From Meconema thalassinum (Eukaryota > Arthropoda > Insecta > Orthoptera > Tettigoniidae), in NCBI GenBank assembly GCA_946902985.2, contig OX336397.1:183152813-183216812 (forward strand): a stretch of DNA of 64,000 nucleotides, read 5' to 3'. Position numbers and translations under genes: made by a program. The notes beneath the pieces are model-generated. The model ran no database searches and was not told the origin of the DNA. It was given only the letters and a program-made list of their open reading frames with translations. Of the stretch, positions 54,933 to 64,000 are shown one piece after another. Within the stretch, counting starts at the first letter, position 1, and every line of letters starts with the position of its first letter.

Positions 54933-55860
54933 AATATCGTTCTATATAAAATGACTTACATAGAACTTGTTAGCAAATAATGATTTATACTAAACGATTT
55001 CATCACTGGAGTATATTATTTATATATAAAGCATTTCATACAAAGTTTATTTATTTTGTATCAGTACGCTATATTGCATGCAATACTCAAATTAGTGAAA
55101 TATAAGTCAGGCACAAGATATCCGCTGCCATATTGTCTTATTACTGAATCGGCTCAGCTTTTTAAAATCACGTCTGCACTATAGTATTACAAAATAAATT
55201 TTTATTTCGAACGTGCCTCTTCCTTTAGAACAGTTAAAACGATTCTCGGCTCGATAATCGGAACTGGCGGGTCCCCTGATATGGATTATAAAGTTTGCAT
55301 AATTCGCACGGCCGCCATCCTGAAATGGTATGGCGGACGACCTTGTAGTTTGGTCACAAGACGCATCCTATACGAAGCTATGTTGTTACCAAATTTGGTA
55401 GAGATCGGATGATTTGGTTAGTCGTTATTTGATTTTACGTTTTGAACGTTTGAGTGGCCGCCATTCAGTTTTAGTAAAGATGGCGGCGATATAAAACATG
55501 ACACTGAGGTGTCCTTTGCTAGTGCTACCTTTGTACCAAATTTCGTTCAATTTGCATTCACCGTGTTCGAATTGATAGGGGGGGCCAGACATTCAGAGTA
55601 CACACACTCACAGACACACACACAGACTCACACACACACATACACACACACACAGACTCACACACATACACACACACAGACAGACACACTTTTTTCGCCC
55701 TGTGTTGATCTCATAAGTCTACTTTCATTTTTTGCAAAAATCGAAAGTAGGCTAAAATACACCAAGATTCCCAGAAATCCTTCCAAATATTCCCCTAATT
55801 CAGCAGATTACCTAAAATCCACAAAATAATCCTCAAATCCTACAATTCCAGAAACGGGTC
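54933..55860. other. Repeat remnant with CA/GA microsatellite
   Basis: Two GCCGCCAT-type motifs near 55,311 and 55,460 occur in noncoding sequence; 55,600-55,690 is an ACACACAG microsatellite; CGAAAGTAGGCTA near 55,742-55,754 is the inverted end motif seen at 51,558, so a second element of that family probably ends here (a matching AGCCTACTTTC lies near 53,738). Confidence 0.4.
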
Positions 55861-56205
55861 ATACTATATATTTAAATTCATAAATAAATAAAAAGTAGTA
55901 AAAGTATTCAATCAATCGGCCATGTTACATCAACCGCTCGGGCTATCCTGTCGGGGCAGCTAGGTATCATGCTACATGACTGCGGAAACCGCCCCGAACA
56001 TCACCTAAACTTGTAAAGGTCCATCAATAAAATAATATTAAAAATAGATAGAGGGGATGAAGACCTTTCGTTCAAGCCCACACGCAACCTTTCACCGAAT
56101 ACACGTTTGGGTGACATCCACTATTATCGGAAATCTCAGGTCGATTACTTTGTAGTTGTTCAATAATCGATAAATCGATAATCAATAAATAAATATTAAA
56201 TTACT
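55861..56205. repeat. Dispersed repeat family (CTCGGGCTATCCTGTCG type), copy 2
   Basis: Inverted relative to 28,376-29,225: ATCAACCGCTCGGGCTATCC, GCGGAAACCGCC, and later TTCGTTCAAGCCCACACG followed by ATCGATAAATCGATAATC. Noncoding. Confidence 0.5.
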
Positions 56206-56859
56206 AGCAGGTACCCGCGGCTTCACTCGCGATCAAGACAATGGGGACGATCCATTATTGCTCATAATTGGTCTATTCTATTACAGCAATCTCGGCTTGG
56301 TGGGTCCATTCTAATTCTGAAAATTCTGATACATAGAGTATATTGCTATGAGCAGCGAAGTGGGAATTTTATAGAGTTGTGAAAGTCTGCACGGTACGAT
56401 GTTACATTATGTGAACACATTTTAAAATTACGTTTTTTCTTTTGCCATCTTCTGTTGAGACATAACGATTTTGATGTCCGGATACTCGCGAGCACAACAC
56501 ATACAGTTGTTCAAGGGGGAAAATGCTATTGTCTAAATGTAAATAGAAACTGCGAATATTGCTTGAAGAGGGAACTGCACTCTTGCACTTTGGAATGGCA
56601 AATCTATCGGAATATGGGGAATTAAAAGTATTTGTCCTTAAGCTATTCTGGCTGTAATTTTGCCTTACTTATTAATGATTTGAACGTCAACATGTCGCTA
56701 TTAATAGACCTATAGTAAAATATCTCTCAACTTGGCCGCTGATGTACATTATGCATTCTCTTCCAGTGTTACATCCCAGGGATTGAAATTCTTCAACAAC
56801 CCTCATGCCTCACATGTCTCTCTAAGTAATTAAAATTCCTGATTGTTGATGTTTGAGTC

Positions 56860-57749
56860 TTCAGTTTTTTGACTGATTTGATGCAGCTCTCCATGCCTCC
56901 CTCTCCTGAGCTAATCTTTTCATCTCTACATAGCTACCACACTCTACATCCGAGGCAATCTGTTTAACCCTGGTCTACCCCTACAGTTCTTGTCCTCGAC
57001 CCTCCCATCTATAATTAAGCTTGCTATTCCTGGGTGTCTTAATATGTGTCCTACCAACCTATCTCTTCTCTTCATTAGCAGTCACCAGAAACATCTCTCC
57101 TCTCCCACTCGTCTTAATACCTCTTCATTTGTTACCCTATCTACCCATCTGATCTTCATCATTCTCCTGTAACACCTGCTTCAATTCTCCTCTTTTCTGC
57201 TGCACCAATAGTCCAAATTTCACTTCCGTAGAGTGCCACGCTCCAGACAAAAGCTTTCAAAAATGACTTACTAATACCTAAATGTATATTCGATGTCAAC
57301 AGATTCCTTTTTTGTAGGAATGCTTTCCTTGCCTGAGCCAACCTGCTTTTTATATCCTCTTTGCTTCGTCCATCACTGGATATTTTGCTTCCTAAGTAAC
57401 AGAAGTCTCCTAATTCCCGTAGCGTTTCACCTGCCAATTTAATGTCCATAGAGGTTTCTGATTTATTTCGGCTGCATTCCAATAATTTTGTTTAACATTT
57501 ATTGATTTTCATCGTGAATTCTTTCCTCAAGACAGAGTCCATACCATTCAAAAACTCGTTCAAATCCTCTGGCGTATCGGCCAAGATGACGATGTCATCA
57601 GCAAATCTCAAGGATGAAATTATTTCTCCTTGAATCTTCACTCCCACTTTAATTTTTCTCCAATTTCCTAATATTATGTTTTTAGAGATCTTTGAAATGT
57701 GTTGCCCTCTCACATGATGTAGATGCTTTGTCAAAGGAAAACATTCCAT
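56860..57749 (-). pseudogene. LINE reverse transcriptase fragment (third family)
   Basis: Minus-strand frames 57,749-57,492 and 57,482-57,159 give the palm and thumb of a reverse transcriptase: SSLRFADDIVILAD (catalytic box FADD intact), LNEFLNGMDSV, MKINKCK, then FCYLGSKISSDGR, KRNLLTSNIHLGI and FLKAFVWSVALYGSEIWTIG. A third stretch to about 56,860 encodes the C-terminal RHPG and LIIDGRVE region in decayed form. A stop and frame change lie at 57,483-57,492. The 3' tail at 56,866-56,990 is the same as the LINE tails in the palindrome arms. Only about 290 residues of a usual ~900 remain. Confidence 0.78.
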
Positions 57750-58412
57750 GTTATTACGAACATAGGCCGCATAACCTGTACCGAAAGCTTCTGCAGATTT
57801 AACACAAGGCCTATTCTGAACAGCAGTTCCTTCAACTGAAATTTGCCAACATTTTATTGCATCTTTCCATGTGGTATATCTCTGTAACTCAACATACAGA
57901 AGAGTGCCTTAAAAATCATGTCTTGTGTAAATTTTGGGAAAAGAAGTGAGTGTGATTTTTGCCGGAGTGTATACTCGCTCGTAGAAATTCTTTTCAGTAA
58001 AATAGACTGGTTCACAATTTTGCATGTGTACTTTGAGGTATGTGGCGGGATGCCTTTAGTGTTACGGAAACGGCAATAGCCGCCACAGAGCTTCGTTGCT
58101 ACTGAAATAACGACCAGATTGATATTTGTACTTAATTATACGGGATTTGTTAGCCCAGTGTTTATGAAATTGAATGTAGCTATATCGCTACCTTTATTCA
58201 GTAGCCGCTACTGTAGTGTTTAAAAATTTATTTATTTATTCGTATCAGAAGTATACATTTTACATTTAAAAATAAGGTAGCCTACTTAACAATGCACATA
58301 TCAAATCATTTATGTTCAAAATTTTGCCAAGTCACGGGCATTAGGTATCCATCAAGTCCTCCATTGTGCAACTTAAAGGACACTTAAGGTGGTATTATAA
58401 AGCGCTTTCCTT

Positions 58413-58712
58413 ATTTTTTTTTACCCCTGGCACTACAGCCCATGAAGGGCCTAGGCCTATCATGCGACTGCTTCCCAGCCATTTGGCCTGCAGATATTGG
58501 GGTGACGCGCGGTCAGAGCATCGTGTCCCCTCGGCCGTTAATCTTCTTCTTCGTGACCGGGGCGCTGCCTCACTATCAAACAGCTACTCAATTGTCCTCA
58601 CGAAGCTGAGTGCACCCCGTTGCAGCCCTCACGTCAGTGACTAAAATCTCTGACGGAGCCGGGAATCGAAACCAGGGCCTCCGGATGAGAGACAGGCGCG
58701 CTACCCTGTTCT
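58413..58712 (-). mobile_element. tRNA-derived SINE, second family, 5' truncated
   Basis: On the minus strand a tRNA-like head gives a Pol III B box (GGTTTCGATTCCCGG) then CTCCGTCAGAGATTTTAG and a long body ending GGCTGTAGTGCCAGGGGTAA with an A-rich tail (plus-strand T run at 58,413-58,422). I recall this family from orthopteroid insects. The head is cut near 58,712, so the A box is poor. Confidence 0.7.
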
Positions 58713-59217
58713 CATTGTGTTTATATACATCTTGAAAAAGATAATAAATGGATTGGCATTGCCTCCCACAGGGATATATAGAATATGTCATACCTTGAGT
58801 TCCAGTTTCCATGGGAACGGACTTGCCATTAGTTCATCAGTTTATCAAAGGGAGATAGTTTTCGGCGAATATCTTTGAAACTGTTGGTTTTAGGGCCTTA
58901 AAATGTGGTTTTCGGCGTCCCGTGGGGACATACCGAGTATTGTTTCTTGCATCGAGGGGCGTAAAATGAGCTCCGTCTGGTCTTTATGCGACAACTTCGA
59001 TATTTTGTTCCGGTTGAGTATTTTTGGTGACTTTTCAGTTATGTTGCCCGTTCCACGGGAACAATGATTTATTTCCGGATGAAAGGTAGCCTATATGTTA
59101 TCCATGAGTATAAGCTGTCTCCATTTCAAATTTCATCCAAATCCATCCAGCCGTTTTAGTGTCAAGAGGTAACAAATTAACAGTCACAAACTTTCACAAT
59201 TATAATATATATAGGGA

Positions 59218-59660
59218 TAAATAAATCGAAGCATAGGTTGGTAAAGAACAGAAACTGACCAAGGGAGGTCAACATGGATGAGCCCGGCGAAAGTAAGTGG
59301 AAGCAAAGGTGGACATTTGTGCTAAATCGAATTAAATTTGGAAAATCTGTTTGGAATTTTAAGGAATTCTGGGGGTGGGGATGGAGGTAGGGACTACAGA
59401 ATGTTGTATGCAAGCATCTACCACAATGTTTGAAAACCCCGCCAACTTAGAGAAGCCTAGGTGCGCATGCACAGTAATATTCCTTAATTTAGCCGGAGGT
59501 GCGGGTAGTTTTTATCTTAAGGGAAAATAGACTGGTCTCATAGTTAGAGTGAATGGAGCCCTTTCGTGCGATCCCTCCCACGACTTCCTCCGATTACTCA
59601 TTCAGGAGTTAACACGACCTTTCCCCTGGAAGTTTCGCGGGATGCCTATTGAGTTACCCC
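59218..59660. repeat. Dispersed repeat remnant
   Basis: Contains AAATCTGTTTGGAATTTTAA and GGGTGGGGATGGAGGT, which are inverted forms of sequence near 53,320-53,390 and 28,640-28,700, so it belongs to the same noncoding repeat group. Confidence 0.4.
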
Positions 59661-60900
59661 TGGGATAGGACCCCTCTACTCACGAGTACGGGCAACTGAA
59701 CATCAAGTAACTAGCGATGTGTTCATGTGACACAAATTAATTAGCTATGTAATAGTCTAGTTGGAATATATATGAGTTATCATACTTCACTACTGAAAAC
59801 CTTATGGATGAATGGAGAGCACTATTTAGGACTACGCCCATTGTGTAGAGATGATTGATTTACATGGCACATAGTACATATTGTGTGGTATGTTATAATG
59901 TACAGAAGGAGGCAACCCTTTAAGAATCACACTACACAGCACACACTTATCCAACTCGCGGCATACCACTGCATGCCTCCCCTCTAGCGTCCGGCATTTT
60001 AACTGGCACGATTTATTCTGAACTTTTACTTTTATCACCAAAATGCCTTGATCTCCCGAAGTAGTATTTAAAAAGTCTCTACCTCTACTTGCAATCCAAT
60101 TATATTACACATGTACAAAGTATTTCCAAAATAATTTCAGGGCCTCTATTTACAAGTGTTGTGTATAAATGCGAGTTAATTGGGCGTCACGACACGTCAT
60201 TAATTATTTACTTAAAGAAATGACGTAGCCTCTAAAATTAAACTTTGTCAGTTTTGCTTTTTATCCTTGTGCCGTGGAATGAAGCGATTGCTTAACTGTT
60301 GAGATTTTGCTCCCAAGTGGATGCCAATGGTTGATGGCTTGACCTGGTATACATGGTTTGTGTGGATGGGATCAACAGGAGTTGTTCATATCCGGATGAT
60401 TGGGTTTTAACGTAATCAAGACTTTCATTTATAGGGATATGTTTAGACATTCATCCTCGACGTTGGTAATGTAATATTACGTTAACTACCCACTTACTGA
60501 ATGATAAAAATGGTAAACAATTCAGTTAGCCTCAGGAGAGTCAGCGAGACAGCTGCGACATATTCCACCCTCATCTCCTTTATAAAATACACTACTAGTC
60601 CATTGCCATATTGATAGAATTTATATGCGAGCGAAAGCAATATAGTGTCATTTCATTAAGACAAAAAATGAAACTCCCTCAAAAGTTTGTGGCACGATTA
60701 AGTATCTCTACACAAATATTTTATGGATTTGCCCTGGATAATAATGAATTAATAACGCTTAATTGATTATTGTGTTAAAATTTGTTAAATTCACTTTGAA
60801 GCAGAATGTTCAGCAAGCGCATTAAAAATGGAAATGCCTAATTATTCCTACAAAGAGGGTTAATATAAAGTAACATGTTGTTTGTATGTTAAACACTTAC
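59661..60900. other. No gene or repeat recognised
   Basis: AT-rich with scattered short frames. May be intron or intergenic DNA beside the exon at 60,901-60,959. Confidence 0.4.
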
Positions 60901-60959
60901 TCATTTAAGTGCTTTTCACTTTCATCTGCTTCTTCATTCTGATTTTCTTCTTTTACATC
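60901..60959 (-). CDS. Putative internal exon, acidic linker
   Basis: On the minus strand TTATCCCCAG precedes an open 59-nt stretch that encodes DVKEENQNEEADESEKHLN and is followed by GTAAGTG, a strong donor. The reading is very acidic. Exon phase is 0 at the start and 2 at the end. It lies 1,572 bp downstream of the exon at 62,531-62,632 and could belong to the same transcript; similar acidic linker exons precede zinc-finger arrays or occur in THAP proteins of insects. The remaining exons are not found. Confidence 0.5.
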
Positions 60960-61527
60960 CTGGGGATAAGATGGAATAATTTATGTCAGTGTTATTACCT
61001 TATACTATTACACATATGACAATCCAAGTAATTGTACAGCACTGCTCAGCTGAAGTAAAGATATATTCGCTGAATGACTTTCTACTGTCCATCACATTCA
61101 AGTGCTAGAGATAAAATTTATAAAGATAAGTGGTTGTAATCCCAAGTTACGAAACTTTTCATTCGCTTTTAGAGACCAAGTAAAACTTAGAGCGAATGAA
61201 AATGCTCAGATCAGTGCCCTAAGGATTGAGGACAAATGAACTTTTATCTTTAATTCTTTTAGCCATAAGCCCATACGAGGAGGGCAGACGACAATACAAT
61301 AGACCATAACAGATCCTACGGCGCACCACATGCACATATCATTGAGTATGAAGCTATTAGACTGCCCTTACAAGCATAACTTTTGAGAATGAATGCATAA
61401 ATGAATCATCCTTCAGAATATTACATAAGATATTTCCTCATAATTCACTGCTATTTATTATTCTAATGTTCAAAAGGAAGTTAGATGAGTCAATGAAATG
61501 TCTCTATGAGGAGTCTATTGTTGATGT
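60960..61527. other. Apparent intron, no gene
   Basis: AT-rich sequence between the exon at 60,901-60,959 and the minisatellite; no coding or transposon signal. Confidence 0.4.
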
Positions 61528-62405
61528 CTGCTAGAGTACGTGAGCACACAGTCTGCAAAGGAGATTAGAGCAGCTAGTAACTCTAAGGATTATGTGTCTG
61601 CTAGAGTATGGGAGCACACAGTTTGCAAAGGAGATTAGGGCAGCTGGTAACTCTAAGAATTATGTGTCTGCTAGTGTACGGGAGCACACAGTTTGCAAAG
61701 CAGATTAGAGCACCAAGTAACTCTAAGAATTATGTGTCTCTTAGAGTAAGGGAGCACACAGTTTGCAAAGGAGATTAGAGCATGCTAGTTACTCTAGGAA
61801 TTACACGTCTGTTAGAGTACGGGGGCACACCATTTGCAAAGGAGATTAGAGCATGCTAGTAACTCTATGAATTATGTGTCTGCTAGAGTACGGGATCATA
61901 CAGTTTGCAAAGGAGATTAGAGCAAGCTTGTTACTCTAAACATTATGTGTCTGCTAGAATACGGAAGCACACAGTTTGCAAAGGAGATTAGAGCAGCTGG
62001 TAATTCAAAGAATTATGTGTCTGCTAGTGTATGGGAGCACACAGTTTGCAAAGGAGATTAGAGCACCTAGTAACTCTTGAATTATGTGTCTGCTAGAGTA
62101 CGGGAGCACACAGTTTGCAAAGGAGATTAGAGCATGCTAGTTACTCTAGGAATTACTCGTCTGTTCGAGTATGGGGGCACACCATTTGCAAAGGAGACTA
62201 GAGCATGCTAGTAACTCAATGCATTATGTGTCTGCTAGAGTACGGGAGCATACAGTTCGCAAAGGAGATTAGAGCATGCTAGTTACTCTAAACATTATGC
62301 GTCTGCTAGAATACGGGAGCACACAATTTGCAAAGGAGATTAGAGCAGCTAGTAACTCTAAGAATTAGGTGTCTGCTAGTGTACGGGAGCATGAAAAGGA
62401 GATTA
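61528..62405. repeat. ~71-bp minisatellite, about 12 units with 5-unit periodicity
   Basis: Units share TGCAAAGGAGATTAGAGCA, GTAACTCTAAGAATTATGTG and CTGCTAGAGTACGGGAGCA, and vary in phase with each other: a variant with ACACCATTTGC occurs at about 61,827 and 62,182, and one with TACTCTAAACATTATG at about 61,934 and 62,286, both about 353 bp apart, i.e. five units. The array lies in the apparent intron between the two minus-strand exons. Confidence 0.9.
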
Positions 62406-62530
62406 GAACCGGTACTAACATCCAAACGCTTCCGATTGTCATCAACATAATTGAGAGAATACAAGTCTTAAACCCGAAAAACTGTTAGGTGCTACGAAGA
62501 TGTCTTCAACATAAGCATGTAAATACTTAC

Positions 62531-62632
62531 CTCTATCAGATCTGGAGATGATGTTTCTGTTTTGCTGCAAGGAACGATTTCCGGAATAGAAAATTCCTCG
62601 ATCTTAATATCCGTGGGGTGGTCTGTATCGTC
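62531..62632 (-). CDS. Putative internal exon (34 codons)
   Basis: A well-formed minus-strand exon: TTTCTTTGCAG acceptor, 102 nt open in one frame, and GTAAGT donor. It encodes an acidic/Ser-rich segment, DDTDHPTDIKIEEF followed by SIPEIVPCSK, without a known domain. Its length is a multiple of three, phase 0-0. It continues the apparent gene to the exon at 60,901-60,959. The upstream neighbour on the strand is the P-transposase relic, and the acceptor of this exon is repeated in its 3' end at about 62,915. A host regulatory gene or domesticated transposase is possible. Confidence 0.6.
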
Positions 62633-62928
62633 CTGCAAAGAAATTATTTGTTTCACTTATATGTTCCTTTGCGTAGGTGGTATTATAGCTTACAGATGTT
62701 TTTAAACTTGCACTGAAGGAATCAAGGAATTAAATAACATACTAATGGTAATTCAACCCCGCATTCATAGTATTCCTTCGTCTATGGCAACATGGCAAAG
62801 AACCTAACATTAATTGTGCAGGTTTTATCAAAAAGCTTTTCAGTTAGAATACACTCGCAAACTGTAGCCCTAGCATAATTGTCACTAGCAATGATGGTAT
62901 GTATCATCCTGCAAAAAAATGACTTGTT
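62633..62928. repeat. Duplicated splice-acceptor segment and spacer
   Basis: The ~45 bp before the exon (AAAGGAACATATAAGTGAAA, then TTTGCAG and GA.GATACA) recurs at about 62,895-62,950 as GGGGAACATATATGTGAAAC with TTTGCAG and GATGATACATACC. The second copy carries no long open exon. Confidence 0.55.
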
Positions 62929-63790
62929 TCACATATATGTTCCCCTTTGGGTCTCTAATAGGTCTTCTATCGTCTTCTTCTGAAGTTCTGAGCCAATGTC
63001 TAATACGCAACCTTCATCTTGAAAGTGATTTCTTAACAATTTCAACAGATGGCGTACATCACAGAAAACCCACACATATCTGTTACTGTCCACTGGATTA
63101 CTGAAAAAAATTTCATTACTGATTACATGTAGTTGCTGCCTGAAATAAGTGTTCTTCCATTCCATATCACTAGCTACTGCGACAATACGAATGCCACCAA
63201 CCTCAAGCTGGCTAATAATGTTTTGTAACATCTCTGTAGTCATTATCACATTGAAGTCGTAAAAAGCGGGCTGCTTCCATTTAGCAAACAGCCCTCGGAC
63301 AATATCTACCTGGGCATTACAGCGGGGCCCCAATATTCGATCGTCTGACGAATGTAGGATATTTTGCTGTCAATATTCCTTTCTTCAATCGACAAACCTG
63401 CAATTTTTCTGAGTCCTTGTAATTTGCTGCTCCGGCTTTCAACAGACAAAAGTACCTCTCTCAGAATTCCAGGTCTGCATCTAAATTGCCGAATCAATTT
63501 TTGTCGGCATTGGTAGTGGAATGTTGCGTTTACTCTTATATTCGTATGCTGCATTTGCTATGTCCCCCCTAATAAACATCGAATCTGTCCTGAAGTAAAA
63601 CAAGGGGTTTTTGGTTTGGGATTTTGAACTTTCTTAGAGGCGCTTCCTTTCGTCTTAAATCCACATTATATTTTCCAAAACCTCGACCCGTTTTTGGAGT
63701 TGTATAATTGCATCATTTTGCAGCAAATCAGTGATAGTTCCCTGAACAAGTTTCCGTTTTTCGGTGACAAAGTCTCCAAAGTCAATAGAG
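62929..63790 (-). pseudogene. P-element/THAP9-type transposase relic
   Basis: The 3' frame (63,333-62,929) has WKQPAFYDFNVIMTTEML, then GGIRIVAVASDMEWKN with an Asp at the position expected for a catalytic residue of the RNase H-like core, and FCDVRHLLKLLRNHFQDEG, the signature of the P-element transposase core. The 5' frames (63,554-63,306 and up to ~63,790) give a helical segment LQKRVEVLENI and FHYQCRQKLIRQFRCRPGI. The two main frames overlap with a frameshift at about 63,320 (GGGGCCCC tract). The THAP DNA-binding domain is not visible and would lie upstream or be lost. The C-terminal third of the transposase is absent. It lies upstream of the minus-strand exons and may be an independent insertion. 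Confidence 0.7.
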
Positions 63791-64000
63791 CCCTATCATC
63801 ACGTTCCTAGCTTCATGACACTTTTCTCTGCCACTGGTGACCTGTAGAGTGTAAATAAGAGTTGTAGTTTATGATTCCTACAGCACGTATGAGAATAAAA
63901 TCTAAATTGATTGATTACAAATAATAAGACTACCGTAATTTCATTGAATTCTAGAGAATCGCACCACTTTATGCTGCATCAAATAAGTACTGTAGCTTCC
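63791..64000. other. No gene seen at right edge
   Basis: Short AT-rich tail; may contain the 5' part of the P-type transposase in another exon. Confidence 0.3.

Larger units (their letters stand above)
56206..59217. mobile_element. Composite repeat starting TACCCGCGGCTTCACTCGCG
   Basis: The start motif at 56,212 is a familiar arthropod interspersed-repeat beginning, and 59,090-59,217 holds the matching end (ATCCAAATCCATCCAGCCGT, TATATATAGGGATAAATAAA). Between them lie a LINE fragment, a SINE and unassigned DNA. The segments 56,206-56,860, 57,750-58,412 and 58,713-59,090 show no genes. Confidence 0.5.

Noticed and set aside
61528..62405. CRISPR-like array of regular repeats
   Set aside because: Units are head-to-tail over their full length with no unique spacers, and the genome is eukaryotic. 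It is a minisatellite.

Overview
The window is eukaryotic nuclear DNA from an arthropod, most likely an insect. The evidence is short TTAGG/CCTAA tracts (the insect telomere unit), Maverick/Polinton, mariner, piggyBac-like and P-element-like sequences, tRNA-derived SINEs, several non-LTR retrotransposon families and exons with GT/AG splice sites. The SINE families look like those of polyneopteran insects (orthopteroid or cockroach-like), but that is from memory of similar sequence and untested. There is no bacterial gene organisation. Almost everything recognisable is mobile DNA, much of it nested, and few genes are intact.

Layout. 1-~8.8 kb: one side of a decayed Maverick/Polinton carrying an RNase H-like protein, a BIR (IAP-like) protein, double jelly-roll major capsid, penton-like minor capsid, adenovirus-type protease, a basic/hydrophobic virion protein and a fibre-like protein on the minus strand, with a packaging ATPase, an acidic-linker gene and an rve integrase on the plus strand. 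Almost every gene is broken; a SINE sits in the fibre gene and no DNA polymerase B gene is visible. 8.1-11.3 kb: Polinton-terminus-like repeats and a non-autonomous DNA transposon. 11.3-26.4 kb: a Jockey-like LINE split by a very young 11,036-bp LTR retrotransposon (3,906-bp LTRs, GTAC target duplication, one gag-like gene, no pol) and by a mariner. 26.4-27.9 kb: a decayed C2H2 zinc-finger array. 28.4-32.5 kb: repeats and two copies of one LINE family.

33,754-48,804 is the most striking object: a 15,051-bp element that is almost wholly a palindrome, with arms of about 7.5 kb and a 47-nt spacer. It is flanked by a perfect 6-bp duplication (CCTGTC) and has AG...CT ends, as Polintons do. Each arm carries an intact FLYWCH zinc-finger gene, a tRNA-Leu(TAA) gene, a LINE tail, a tRNA-like SINE, minisatellites and blocks containing telomere-like tracts. 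The FLYWCH protein shares its middle section with the acidic-linker protein of the Polinton at the left edge, so the palindrome looks like a Polinton-derived foldback element. It lies inside a larger insertion (32,476-49,131) that interrupts the reverse transcriptase of a LINE whose halves lie at 49,132-51,545 and 31,054-32,475.

49-59.7 kb: a piggyBac-like MITE, further DNA-transposon remnants, two SINEs and another LINE reverse transcriptase. 60.9-63.8 kb: minus-strand coding exons with good splice sites, a minisatellite with five-unit higher-order periodicity in the apparent intron, and a P-element/THAP9-type transposase relic at the right edge.

All boundaries and family calls come from reading the sequence without database searches. 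Divergence values and clade names are approximate unless a count is given.
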